This document shows, one piece after another, positions 49,163-58,263 of a stretch of DNA of 64,000 nt. Every line of letters starts with the position of its first letter. The first letter of the stretch is position 1. The stretch comes from an uncultured Bacilli bacterium. Lineage in GTDB: Bacteria > Bacillota_I > Bacilli_A > RF39 > UBA660. The stretch spans positions 1-64,000 of the forward strand of contig CAKPSB010000004.1 of the NCBI GenBank assembly GCA_934183155.1. The letters are read 5' to 3'. Under the pieces are notes generated by a model that was not told where the DNA came from, did no database searches, and worked only from the letters and a program-made list of their open reading frames with translations. Position numbers and translations under genes: made by a program.

Positions 49163-50911
49163 CTATTTTAAAATTGCCTTAATTCTTCTAACACCAGCAC
49201 TAGAAGCCTCTTCCTTTTTAATTTTAAATTCCCCAAGCTCACCTGTATGACTTACATGAGGACCACCACATAATTCCTTAGAAATATTTCCTATTTTATA
49301 CACTGTAACCATATCAGGATATCTTTCAACAAAAGTACATTCTGCCCCAGATTTTATAGCAGCTTCTTTACTCATTTGTTCCTTAACGACTGGTAAATCC
49401 TCTTTTATCCACCCATTAACCAAATCTTCAACTTCTTTTTTTTCATCAGCAGTCATCTTATGATCACAAGGAAAATCAAATCTCAATCTTTCATCAGTAA
49501 TATTACTACCTAATTGATGCACTGATGGTCCAATGACCTTTTTCAAAGCCGCATTAAGTAAATGTGTAGCTGTGTGATACTTAGTTTCAATTTCACTATT
49601 ACCAGCAAGGCCACCTTTAAATTTTCCTTTAGAAGCTGTTCTAGATTTTTCCTGATGTTCTTTAAATTTTTCTTTAAAACCATCTATATCAACACTCATA
49701 TTTCTATCAGAAGCCTCTTCCAAAGTAAGTTCAATTGGAAAACCATAAGTATCATATAATTTAAATGCAACATTCTTATCAATAACCTTACTATCATTCT
49801 TAACAAGCTTATCAAACTCTCTTAAACCTTTTTCTAAAGTTCGATTAAACTTTTTCTTTTCTGAAGAAAGAACATCTAAAACAACATTCTCATTCAAAGA
49901 AAGTTCTTCATAATATTTATGATATTTAGAAATCACAAGTAAAGCAATATCTTTATCCCAATCACTATTAATATCAATACCTAATTTTCTAGCTTGCCTA
50001 ATAGCTCTTCTAATTAATCTTCTTAAAATATATCCTTGATCAGTATTGCTAGGTTTAATACCAGCAGGATCAGCCGCTATAAAAGTTGCCGTTCTTATAT
50101 GATCAGCCACAATTCGCATTTCTCTTTCGTGTCCCTCATATGAAAGTCCTGTTATTTTTTCAATAAGTTCAATAACATCCTTCCAAATAGAAGTTTTATA
50201 ATTATCATCAGTATTTTCTAATACAGCAACAATTCTTTCAAGTCCCATACCAGTATCAACATTTTTTTGTTTAAGTTCAGTAATATTTCCTTTTTCATCT
50301 TTATAAAATTCCATAAAAACATTATTCCAAATCTCTACCCATCTTTCATCATCAGGGTCAAATTTAACTGGAATCTCATCATCACTGCGCCAATAAAATA
50401 TCTCAGTATCACCGCCACAAGGGCCAGACTCACCAGCAATCCAGAAATTATCATCAATACCTAAATAAGCAATTCTATCTTCACTTATACCAAGCTCTTT
50501 CCATCTAGAAGCTGAAACTTCATCACGAGGAATCTTATCATCACCCTCAAAAACCGTAACAGCTAACCTGTTTAAAGGAATATTTAAAACTGTCGTTAAA
50601 AATTCAAAACTATACCCAATTGCTTCTTTTTTAAAATAATCTCCTAAACTCCAATTTCCTAACATTTCAAAAAAAGTATGATGTGTCTTATCACCAATTT
50701 CTTCCAAATCAGTAAGTCTAACACATTTTTGATAATCACAAAGCCTTTTTCCATATGGATGTTTTTGCCCAAGCAAATATGGAACAAGTGGTTGCATACC
50801 AGCTGTATTAAATAAAACCGTTGGATCATTTTCAGGCACTATTGGAGCACTAGGAATTTGTTTATGTCCATTTTTTTCAAAATATTTTATATACTCATCT
50901 TTAATATTCAT
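49163..50911 (-). CDS. alaS: Alanyl-tRNA synthetase, compact form without C-Ala domain
   Basis: Charges tRNA-Ala. The aminoacylation part has LFNTAGMQPLVPYLLG and FFEMLGNWSLGDYFK (class II motifs), and the editing domain has HTATHLLNAAL and CGGPHVSHTGELG, the zinc-binding His/Cys set. The protein ends at GVRRIKAILK, exactly where the editing domain ends, so the whole C-Ala domain (normally about 180 residues plus linker) is missing: 582 residues instead of about 870. The N-terminal wording resembles AlaRS of reduced bacteria rather than Bacillus. No T-box precedes it. Confidence 0.93.
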   Translation of the reverse strand: MNIKDEYIKYFEKNGHKQIPSAPIVPENDPTVLFNTAGMQPLVPYLLGQKHPYGKRLCDYQKCVRLTDLEEIGDKTHHTFFEMLGNWSLGDYFKKEAIGYSFEFLTTVLNIPLNRLAVTVFEGDDKIPRDEVSASRWKELGISEDRIAYLGIDDNFWIAGESGPCGGDTEIFYWRSDDEIPVKFDPDDERWVEIWNNVFMEFYKDEKGNITELKQKNVDTGMGLERIVAVLENTDDNYKTSIWKDVIELIEKITGLSYEGHEREMRIVADHIRTATFIAADPAGIKPSNTDQGYILRRLIRRAIRQARKLGIDINSDWDKDIALLVISKYHKYYEELSLNENVVLDVLSSEKKKFNRTLEKGLREFDKLVKNDSKVIDKNVAFKLYDTYGFPIELTLEEASDRNMSVDIDGFKEKFKEHQEKSRTASKGKFKGGLAGNSEIETKYHTATHLLNAALKKVIGPSVHQLGSNITDERLRFDFPCDHKMTADEKKEVEDLVNGWIKEDLPVVKEQMSKEAAIKSGAECTFVERYPDMVTVYKIGNISKELCGGPHVSHTGELGEFKIKKEEASSAGVRRIKAILK

Positions 50912-51440
50912 GTTCTACCTTCTTTACTATTTTTTTGATCTTTGCCTCTAAAGAAACTAAATCACTATCATTATGAACCAAATAATCGTAACTATTATAA
51001 CCATCTAAAGCCGTCTCCGTCAAATGTTTTTGCTCATTTTTAGAAAGTTCACTTAAATAATTATCCCTAATTACCCCTATACTTATAACATTTTGAAACT
51101 TTTCTCTAGGAATTTTAATTTCATCAATAAATCTAGCATCAGAAATAGTAATTACATCAAAAAAACAACTATACACCTTAATATCTTCACAAATTCTATT
51201 AATAAAAAAATTTGCATCAATTTTTTCTCTAATATCTGTACCTAATTTTTGTAACAAAGCCCTTGGTTTATCATCATCTTGTCCATCCCAATTACTAATA
51301 TTCCTCGCATACATCTTAATATAACTACCATACGATAAATTAATAACCTTTTTGCCATCAGCCTCATAAATTTTTTTAATATATCCACAAATTGTATCTT
51401 TTCCATGTCTAGCCTTACCAGAAACAATATAAATCTTCAT
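50901..51440 (-). CDS. Deoxynucleoside monophosphate kinase-like P-loop protein
   Basis: A 179-residue protein with the P-loop GKARHGKDT at residues 8-16 and the later ITISDARFIDEI, which resembles phage-type dNMP kinases and related NMP kinase folds. The likely job is phosphorylating nucleoside monophosphates, but adenylate/cytidylate assignment is not possible from motifs. It overlaps alaS by 11 bases. Confidence 0.7.
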   Translation of the reverse strand: MKIYIVSGKARHGKDTICGYIKKIYEADGKKVINLSYGSYIKMYARNISNWDGQDDDKPRALLQKLGTDIREKIDANFFINRICEDIKVYSCFFDVITISDARFIDEIKIPREKFQNVISIGVIRDNYLSELSKNEQKHLTETALDGYNSYDYLVHNDSDLVSLEAKIKKIVKKVEHEY

Positions 51441-51454
51441 CTTTTACCTCCTAT

Positions 51455-51478
51455 GGAAAAGTCACAATCGTGTGACTT
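51455..51478 (-). terminator. Terminator at the end of the AI-2E transporter gene
   Basis: AAGTCACA and TGTGACTT around a four-base loop, then TTTTCC. The hairpin contains the last codons of the gene. Confidence 0.7.
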
Positions 51479-52622
51479 CTTCATTTAATTTTCTATCTAA
51501 CAATTCATATTTTTCATCATAAAATTTAAATACAGTCTTAGCTACCGCAATAAATGGTGTTGATAAAAGCATCCCAACTATACCAAAGAAATAGCCAAAA
51601 ATTAACAGACCTAAAATAATCGTAACTGGATGAAGCTTTGTCGTCTTAGACATTATCAAAGGCTGCAAAAAATTACCTTCCAAAAATTGAATAATAGCAA
51701 TCACAATTAATGATAATAACCCCGTAGTAGGGCTTTGCGTTAAACCAACAATTACCGCTGGCGCTCCGCCAATATAAGGACCCGCATAAGGAATAATATT
51801 AGTAAGTCCACAAAAAAGTCCAAATAAAGCTGGGGCTTTTAAACCAACAGCCCAAAGGCCAATTGAAGACAAAACAAATATAAGTGTACAATCCAAAACT
51901 GCTCCCTTAACATAACATCTCAAAGAACCATTAATCTCATCAAATAATTTTAATGTCGTTTTTCTATATTTTTTAGGAATAAAAACGAACAAATTTGAAC
52001 TACTATCAAAATTAACAATTAAGAAAAAGCCAATAATAAGTCCTAAAAGACCAGTTCCAAGTCCAGAAAACAAACTAGAAATAAAACCAAGCAAATTTTT
52101 AGGCATTGTTGTCGTAATATTTGTAGCAAAATCCTCAACCGACTTAAATACTTCATTTTTCATCTTAACAGTATTTATAACTTTATTACTATCAAAACTA
52201 TTAAATAAATGATTAACCCAAACTTTAACCGTATCAATAACCCCAGGAATTATATGTACAAATTCTTTCAATTGACTTATCAAAAGTGGGATTAAAGTTA
52301 CAAGTACTAAAAATATAACAATAAAAATAATTAAATAGGTAATTAAAGCACCAAAAACTCTTTTTATACCTTTTTTCTCAAGCCACTTAATAAACGGATC
52401 AAAAAGCCAAGCAATCAAAACACCTATAAAAAGTGGTAAAGCAACTTTTAAAATTTTACACACAAAACTTACTATTTTTGTCTCTTTAAATACCTTTATC
52501 ACAACATAAACAGCAAGTGTAATAAGTAAAAGATATAAAACTTTTAAAACCTTTGAAGCCAAATCAGTAACTTCATTAACCTTTTCTAAATCAAGCTTAT
52601 TACCATTTTTTCGGTTAAACAT
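51462..52622 (-). CDS. AI-2E family transporter
   Basis: A 386-residue membrane protein with about eight segments. LIAWLFDPFIKWLEKKGIKR near the start, GVIDTVKVWVNHLF in the long external loop, and the C-terminal FGLFCGLTNIIPYAGPYIGG and LQPLIMSKTTKLHPVTII are hallmarks of the family. Members export autoinducer-2 or work as ion antiporters; which applies is unclear. Confidence 0.9.
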   Translation of the reverse strand: MFNRKNGNKLDLEKVNEVTDLASKVLKVLYLLLITLAVYVVIKVFKETKIVSFVCKILKVALPLFIGVLIAWLFDPFIKWLEKKGIKRVFGALITYLIIFIVIFLVLVTLIPLLISQLKEFVHIIPGVIDTVKVWVNHLFNSFDSNKVINTVKMKNEVFKSVEDFATNITTTMPKNLLGFISSLFSGLGTGLLGLIIGFFLIVNFDSSSNLFVFIPKKYRKTTLKLFDEINGSLRCYVKGAVLDCTLIFVLSSIGLWAVGLKAPALFGLFCGLTNIIPYAGPYIGGAPAVIVGLTQSPTTGLLSLIVIAIIQFLEGNFLQPLIMSKTTKLHPVTIILGLLIFGYFFGIVGMLLSTPFIAVAKTVFKFYDEKYELLDRKLNEEVTRL

Positions 52623-52630
52623 AAAATCAC

Positions 52631-53167
52631 CTAAACAGTAAGTAATTCTTTCTCTTTTTCTTTTTCTTTTTCATCAATAATTTTATTATACTTATTTATC
52701 AAATCTTGAACACTTTTTTCATTGTTTTCTTTTTCATCCTCAGTCAAATCATCATTTTTCTTTATATCATTATTAGCGTCTTGTCTAATAGTTCTTAAAG
52801 TTATTTTTCCATCTTCCGCAATTTGTTTAACCTGCTTAACATACTCACGTCTAGTATCTTCTGTAAGCGCTGGTATATTCAAAATAATACATTCACCATT
52901 ATTATTTGGTGTAAGTCCTATATTAGCTTCATATATACCTCTTTCAATATCCTGAAGACAGCCACGATCAAAAGGCTTAATCATTAATTGTCTAGCCTCA
53001 GGAATAGAAATAGTTGCTAAAGCTTTTAGTGGTGTCTCTGTTCCATAATACTTAACACTAACCCCATCTAAAATTGCCGGATTAGCTCTACCAGCTCTAA
53101 CATTTGTAAAACGCTTTTCCATATTTTCCACAGCTTTTTTCATTTTATTTTCAGTTTCTTCTAACAT
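52631..53167 (-). CDS. frr: Ribosome recycling factor
   Basis: RRF splits the ribosome after termination together with EF-G. The 178 residues show KMKKAVENMEKRFTNVRAGRA, PLKALATISIPEARQLMI and the C-terminal helix DLTEDEKENNEKSVQDLINK. I start at ATG 53167 behind GGAGAGTG. In many Bacillota frr follows pyrH and tsf; here it stands alone with the AI-2E gene behind it. Confidence 0.96.
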   Translation of the reverse strand: MLEETENKMKKAVENMEKRFTNVRAGRANPAILDGVSVKYYGTETPLKALATISIPEARQLMIKPFDRGCLQDIERGIYEANIGLTPNNNGECIILNIPALTEDTRREYVKQVKQIAEDGKITLRTIRQDANNDIKKNDDLTEDEKENNEKSVQDLINKYNKIIDEKEKEKEKELLTV

Positions 53168-53250
53168 TTTATCACTCTCCAAAATAATTATAATATATTT
53201 AAATATTATACGCAAGTATTACTAATAAATTTAAAACAAGCAAAATTATT

Positions 53251-53280
53251 GACTTACAACTATTTTTGTGCGTATAATAA
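53251..53280 (+). promoter_or_regulatory. Promoter for T-box/serS
   Basis: TTGACT, 18 bases, TATAAT, just before the T-box leader. Confidence 0.75.
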
Positions 53281-53284
53281 CTAT

Positions 53285-53486
53285 GAAAAAGCGCTGATAA
53301 AGATAAGTAATATTAATTTTATTCAAAGAAAGTTAGTGGTTGATGTAAACTAACAATAAAATTATATGAAATCTACTTTTGAGTGGGACTAATCACCCCC
53401 GGGTAAAACCGTTATCTATAATTAAGACTATCATTAGGGTGGCACCGCATAAAAATGCCCCTAATCAAGTAGTCTTTTTTTATTAA
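53285..53486 (+). promoter_or_regulatory. T-box riboswitch of serS
   Basis: The T-box AGGGTGGCACCGC is at 53436-53448. Uncharged tRNA-Ser binding would free the antiterminator; otherwise AAGACTA (53424-53430) plus ATTAGGG pairs with CCCTAAT plus TAGTCTT (to 53476) and ends in a T run. The sequence GAAATCTACTTTTGAG (from 53368) has the look of a specifier loop with TCT, a serine codon, but this is a candidate only. Confidence 0.92.
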
Positions 53487-53511
53487 AAAGCGCAAAAGAA
53501 AGGAAAATATT

Positions 53512-54804
53512 ATGATAGATATTAAACTAATAAGAGAAAACAAAGAATTAGTCAAAGAAAATATTAAGAAAAAATTTCAGGATCAAAAAATACCTTTAGT
53601 CGATGAAGTTTATAAGCTAGATCAAAAAAATCGTGAAGCTAAAGTTAAAGGCGATAAATTAAGAGCCGAAAAAAATGAAAAAAGCACTTTAATTGGTACA
53701 CTTATGCGCAGTGGAAAAAAAGAAGAAGCTGATAAAATCAAAAAAGAAATTATCAACTATAATCAAGAAATAGAAAAACTAGAAAAATTAGAAGAAACAT
53801 ACAAAAATAAAATAAAAGAAGATATGATGGTTATTCCAAACATCATCGACCCATCAGTACCAATTGGTGAAAATGATACCAAAAACGTTGAAATAGAAAA
53901 ATTCGGAAAACCAATAATTCCAGATTTCGAAATTCCTCACCATGCTGACATATGTGCTAAATTGAATGGCTTAGATAAAGAAAGTGCCGGAAGAACCAGT
54001 GGTAATGGCTTTTACTATCTTATGGGTGATGTTGCCCGCCTTCATTCAGCCATGCTTTCATATGCCAGAGATTTCATGATTGACAAAGGTTTCACCTATG
54101 TCATTCCTCCATTTATGATTAGAAGTGATGTTGTAAATGGTGTTATGAGTTTTGAAGAAATGGGCGACATGATGTATAAAATTGAAGGTGAAGACCTATA
54201 TTTAATCGGAACTTCCGAACATTCTATGATAGGTAAATTTAAAGGCCAAATCGTTGACGAAGACAAACTTCCAATCACTTTAACATCATACTCACCTTGT
54301 TTTAGAAAAGAAGTTGGAGCACACGGAATAGAAGAAAGAGGATTATATCGAGTACACCAATTTGAAAAAGAAGAAATGGTTGTCTTATGTAAAGCCGAAG
54401 AAGGCATGGACTGGTACAACAAAATGTGGTCATATACTGTTGAATTTTTTAGAAGCCTAGACATACCAGTTAGAACATTAGAATGCTGCAGCGGTGACTT
54501 AGCAGATTTAAAAGTTAAATCATGTGATGTTGAAGCCTTTAGCCCAAGACAAGGCAAATACTTTGAAGTAGGTTCTTGTTCAATCTTAGGAGACGCCCAA
54601 GCCAGAAGACTATCTATACGTACCAAAACAAAAGAAGGCAACAAATTTGTTACCACTTTAAACAATACTGTTTTAGCTTCTCCTAGAGGTTTAATTGCTT
54701 TCTTGGAAAATAATGTTAACGCTGATGGTAGCATCAACATTCCAAAAGCATTAAGACCTTATATGGGTGGAAAAGAAAAGCTTATACCAAAAAATGATAA
54801 ATAA
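53512..54804 (+). CDS. serS: Seryl-tRNA synthetase
   Basis: Charges tRNA-Ser. The N-terminal coiled-coil arm (about 25-105) reads tRNA, and the class II core has FRKEVGAHGIEERGLYRVHQ (motif 2) and a motif 3 written TLNNTVLASPRGLIAFLEN, where most bacteria have TLNGSGLAVGR. The 'TSEH' and 'DLADLKVKSCDVEAF' stretches also differ from usual bacterial SerRS. It is the only serS seen and is controlled by a T-box with a serine-type specifier. Confidence 0.95.
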   Translation: MIDIKLIRENKELVKENIKKKFQDQKIPLVDEVYKLDQKNREAKVKGDKLRAEKNEKSTLIGTLMRSGKKEEADKIKKEIINYNQEIEKLEKLEETYKNKIKEDMMVIPNIIDPSVPIGENDTKNVEIEKFGKPIIPDFEIPHHADICAKLNGLDKESAGRTSGNGFYYLMGDVARLHSAMLSYARDFMIDKGFTYVIPPFMIRSDVVNGVMSFEEMGDMMYKIEGEDLYLIGTSEHSMIGKFKGQIVDEDKLPITLTSYSPCFRKEVGAHGIEERGLYRVHQFEKEEMVVLCKAEEGMDWYNKMWSYTVEFFRSLDIPVRTLECCSGDLADLKVKSCDVEAFSPRQGKYFEVGSCSILGDAQARRLSIRTKTKEGNKFVTTLNNTVLASPRGLIAFLENNVNADGSINIPKALRPYMGGKEKLIPKNDK

Positions 54805-54824
54805 GAAAATTTATCATTTTTTTT
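54792..54824 (+). terminator. Terminator after serS
   Basis: AAATGATAAAT and ATTTATCATTT around a short loop followed by eight T; the serS stop lies in the left arm. Confidence 0.85.
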
Positions 54825-54876
54825 ATAGGATTTTTCTTCTTTCATAAACTATGTTAATAAATGAAAGGAGGCATCC

Positions 54877-54939
54877 ATGGAATTTTTCAAATTTATCATA
54901 TATGTTATCTGGGAATACTTTGACTACCGTTCAAGATAA
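54877..54939 (+). CDS. Candidate 20-residue hydrophobic peptide
   Basis: An ATG with the strong binding site AAAGGAGG five bases upstream opens a 20-codon frame: MEFFKFIIYVI, then WEYFDYRSR. It is rich in aromatic and branched residues with a positive tail. The last 16 bases overlap the 3' end of the convergent nuclease gene. No promoter or terminator is clear. It could be a small membrane peptide; the only support is the binding site, so treat it as a candidate. Confidence 0.45.
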   Translation: MEFFKFIIYVIWEYFDYRSR

Positions 54940-55619
54940 CTATCCCCATTTGTATAATCAATAACTATACCATCTTGAACATTGTATAAAAACACATTAA
55001 AACAAATATCAGTACATCTATCTTCTACACTACTAGCCTCAATTTGTACACCAGTTGCTAATAAATTACTACCTCTATAAATAGGTGTTACCCTATATAA
55101 AACATGTTTCTTAGTTTCTTTAACATAATTTGCCACCTTATTTTCATAAGCAAGCATACTTGTCGCATTCAAATATCTTGTACAAGTAATCAAATTTTTA
55201 GGATTAGCATTTTCCCCAGTAAGCTGATAGCCAATCAAATGACAACGATTATACAAATACTTATCTTTAATAATATCATATTTAATAGTATGCCATCCCG
55301 TAGGTTTAATCATTCCGATCGAACCTCTTTTTTCTGTTGGCATAGTCTCCTCACCAACATTAGCAAAAGCTACCCCAGCACGCTCTAAATAATCCAAATT
55401 ACTATAATGTTCAAAACTACCTCTATCATAATCACCATCTTCAAATTCTGGTTTATTATTATTCAAAGTAATACTTTTTTTACCCATAAAATCAGGTATT
55501 TCTGACGAACTATAACTAGGCTCTTTTACCATTTTCTTAATATCATTTTGATAATAAAAACATAGTATTAAAAGTAAAGTTAAAATAGAAATAATCAAAT
55601 TAGCTTTCTTCTTACTCAT
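54924..55619 (-). CDS. Membrane-anchored DNA/RNA non-specific endonuclease
   Basis: One N-terminal membrane segment (about 7-24) followed by an EndA-like nuclease domain. The active site reads YNRCHLIGYQLTG, the D/N-R-G/S-H-L motif of the beta-beta-alpha-metal fold with His as base, and ANPKNLITCTRYLN supplies the metal-binding Asn. The family degrades or takes up external DNA. The gene begins at the polA stop (TAATG overlap), so it is made with Pol I. Cys replaces the usual Gly or Ser before the His. Confidence 0.88.
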   Translation of the reverse strand: MSKKKANLIISILTLLLILCFYYQNDIKKMVKEPSYSSSEIPDFMGKKSITLNNNKPEFEDGDYDRGSFEHYSNLDYLERAGVAFANVGEETMPTEKRGSIGMIKPTGWHTIKYDIIKDKYLYNRCHLIGYQLTGENANPKNLITCTRYLNATSMLAYENKVANYVKETKKHVLYRVTPIYRGSNLLATGVQIEASSVEDRCTDICFNVFLYNVQDGIVIDYTNGDSYLER

Positions 55620-58201
55620 TATTTAGCCTCCTCCCAATTTTTACCATAATTCACTGACACATCAAGAGGTACCGTAAGTTCATAAACATTATCCATTACA
55701 TCCGACACAAGTTTTGAAAGTTTATCAACCTCTTCTTCTGGCACATCAAATATAAGTTCATCATGAACCTGAATAATCATTTTACTTTGCAAATTAGCTT
55801 CCTTAATTGCTTTATATACCTTAACCATAGCTAACTTGATAATATCCGCCGCCGTGCCCTGAATAGGCGTATTAAGGGCAATCCTTTCACCAGATTGTCT
55901 AATTGTATAAACTGTGTTTTTAAGTTCTGGAATATTTCTTTTTCTTCCAAACATTGTCTTTACATATCCATTAGAATAAGCATCTTTAATCGACATATCC
56001 ATATATTCCTTAATACCAGGATAAGTTTGTAAATAAGTGTTAATAAATTGTTGAGCCTCCTTTGCTCCCACACCAATATTTTCACCAAGTCCAAAACCAC
56101 TAATACCATAAATAATACCAAAATTTACCGCTTTAGCCACCCTTCTCATCTTACTAGTAACAAGTTCTAAAGGAACATCAAAAATATCACTAGCTGTTTT
56201 CGCATGAATATCAATATTATGTTTAAAAGCATCTTTTAATGCCGGAACATCGGCCATATGTGCTAAAATTCTTAATTCAATTTGTGAATAATCAGCCCCT
56301 AATATATAATCATAGCAAGGGACAAAAGCCTTTCTAATATTTCTGCCATAATCATCTCTAACAGGTATATTCTGCAAATTTGGCTCAATAGAAGAAAGTC
56401 TTCCCGTACGTGTTAAATTTTGTGTATAAATAGTATGAATTTTACCATCATGAATGCATCCTATTAATCCCTCAACATAAGTTCCATATATTTTAAAAAG
56501 CTTACGATACTCAATAATTAAATTAATTATTGGATGCACATCCTTAAGTTTTTTTAAAACATCAATAGACGTTGAATAGCCACTGCTTGTCTTTTTTTTA
56601 TGTGGTAAATTTAGTCTTTCAAACAAAACTTCGCTTAATTGTTTAGGTGAAGCAATATTAAACTCGGCGCCAGCACAATTATAAATATCCTTAGTTAAAA
56701 GTTCTAATTTAATCTTAATATCCTCACCCATCTTTTTTAAAACAAGCATGTCGACTTTAACCCCCGTATACTCCATATCAGCAAGAACTAAAGCCAGTGG
56801 CATCTCGATTTCATTAAATAAATAAGTAATATTTTCCTTCTTAATTGACTCTTCAAAAAAGTTTTTAGTGTCGTAAATAAATTTAGCTCTCTTAACACAT
56901 TCAAGCGCAACAACCTCATCACTAGGTTTCTTTAAATGTAAATTCTTGCCATATATTTCCTCATAAAACCTTAAATTATAATCAACCTGCCCCGCTAAAT
57001 AAGCCACATCATCTTTCATATTATAATCAAGCAAAGCACCAGCAATCATTGTATCAAAACAAACATTATCAACATCGATGCCCAAATACTTTAAACTAAC
57101 TACCATTTTTTTCAAATCATATGTATATTTAATATTTTCTTTCAAAAATTTAGGACATTTCTTCAAAACATCTACAGGAATAAAATAAGAAACACTGTCA
57201 TTATAAACACCCATACCAAGTATTGGACACACATGATAATTAAAACCCAAAACTTCTAAATAAACAGCAGCTTCCCCAACAATATTAATTTCATCTATAT
57301 CCTTAACAATCTTAACAGTTAACTTTTTTTCTTCAAAAATAGTTTTTCTTTTTTTTAAAAAAGAATAAAATTCTAAATCTTCATAAATAGCGTTTAATTT
57401 ATTTAAATCTTCTCCTAAATATTTCGTATCAGATAATTTAATATCAACATTAACATCCTTTACAATAGTTGCTAAATGATAAGACTTATAAGCATTGTCT
57501 TTATCACAAACTAATTTTTCCTTTAATTTTCCCTTAATGCTATCAATATTTTCATAAATTCCATCCAACGTTTTATATTCATGAAGTAATTTCAAAGCTG
57601 TTTTTTCACCAATACCCTTAACACCAGGGATATTATCAGAACTATCCCCCATCAAAGCCTTTAAATCAATTATATTAATTGGATCAATACCATAATCTTC
57701 TCTAAAAGTCTCTTCATTATATCTAATATAATCATGTTGTTTTAATAATTTAATATCAACATCAGATGAAATTAATTGAAGTAAATCTTTATCACTACTA
57801 ATAATAGTTCCAATAAAATCAGAAGCCTCATCACAATATTTAGCAAATGTTCCAATAATATCATCTGCTTCATAATTATCAATCTCATAATATTTTATTC
57901 CCATCGCTGTAAGCAACTCTTTAGCAACAGGAAACTGCTTCTTTAATTCATCAGGCGTTTCCACTCTACCATCTTTATATCCATCATATTCCTCATGCCT
58001 AAAAGTTTTACCCTTATCGAATGCAACAATAATATACTCTGGCTTCTCTTCATTAATAATCTTATTAATCATATTAGTAAATCCAAACAACGCGTTGGTT
58101 GGAAATCCTTTACTATTTTTCATAAAATTACCATTATAAGCCGTTGCATAATAACTTCTAAACATTAAATTGTTACCATCTATTAAAATTATCTTTTTCA
58201 T
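55619..58201 (-). CDS. polA: DNA polymerase I
   Basis: Repair and Okazaki-fragment polymerase of 860 residues. The 5' nuclease domain (1-290) has IDGNNLMFRSYYA and EADDIIGTFA; the middle domain lacks the acidic D-x-E of an active 3'-5' exonuclease (AVYLEVLG), as in Bacillus Pol I; the polymerase has DYSQIELRILAHM (motif A), RRVAKAVNFGIIYG (O helix) and VHDELIFDVP (motif C). Neighbours are a membrane nuclease and a thioredoxin-like protein. Confidence 0.97.
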   Translation of the reverse strand: MKKIILIDGNNLMFRSYYATAYNGNFMKNSKGFPTNALFGFTNMINKIINEEKPEYIIVAFDKGKTFRHEEYDGYKDGRVETPDELKKQFPVAKELLTAMGIKYYEIDNYEADDIIGTFAKYCDEASDFIGTIISSDKDLLQLISSDVDIKLLKQHDYIRYNEETFREDYGIDPINIIDLKALMGDSSDNIPGVKGIGEKTALKLLHEYKTLDGIYENIDSIKGKLKEKLVCDKDNAYKSYHLATIVKDVNVDIKLSDTKYLGEDLNKLNAIYEDLEFYSFLKKRKTIFEEKKLTVKIVKDIDEINIVGEAAVYLEVLGFNYHVCPILGMGVYNDSVSYFIPVDVLKKCPKFLKENIKYTYDLKKMVVSLKYLGIDVDNVCFDTMIAGALLDYNMKDDVAYLAGQVDYNLRFYEEIYGKNLHLKKPSDEVVALECVKRAKFIYDTKNFFEESIKKENITYLFNEIEMPLALVLADMEYTGVKVDMLVLKKMGEDIKIKLELLTKDIYNCAGAEFNIASPKQLSEVLFERLNLPHKKKTSSGYSTSIDVLKKLKDVHPIINLIIEYRKLFKIYGTYVEGLIGCIHDGKIHTIYTQNLTRTGRLSSIEPNLQNIPVRDDYGRNIRKAFVPCYDYILGADYSQIELRILAHMADVPALKDAFKHNIDIHAKTASDIFDVPLELVTSKMRRVAKAVNFGIIYGISGFGLGENIGVGAKEAQQFINTYLQTYPGIKEYMDMSIKDAYSNGYVKTMFGRKRNIPELKNTVYTIRQSGERIALNTPIQGTAADIIKLAMVKVYKAIKEANLQSKMIIQVHDELIFDVPEEEVDKLSKLVSDVMDNVYELTVPLDVSVNYGKNWEEAK

Positions 58202-58224
58202 TTTACCACCAAATACATTTTACC

Positions 58225-58258
58225 ATAATAAAAGCTTAAATGTAATTATTTAAGCTTT
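58225..58258 (-). terminator. Terminator after the thioredoxin-like gene
   Basis: AAAGCTTAAA and TTTAAGCTTT, ten perfect pairs, followed by TATTATGG on the minus strand. The T run is short. Confidence 0.65.
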
Positions 58259-58263
58259 ATATA

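Noticed and set aside
49163..50911. alaS broken by a premature stop
   Set aside because: The end falls exactly at the editing-domain border, and no C-Ala-like reading continues after it in any frame of the 64 bases to gpsB.
54096..54740. 214-codon minus-strand frame opposite serS
   Set aside because: It is a shadow of the serS codons in the opposite strand without a start signal or any family motif.
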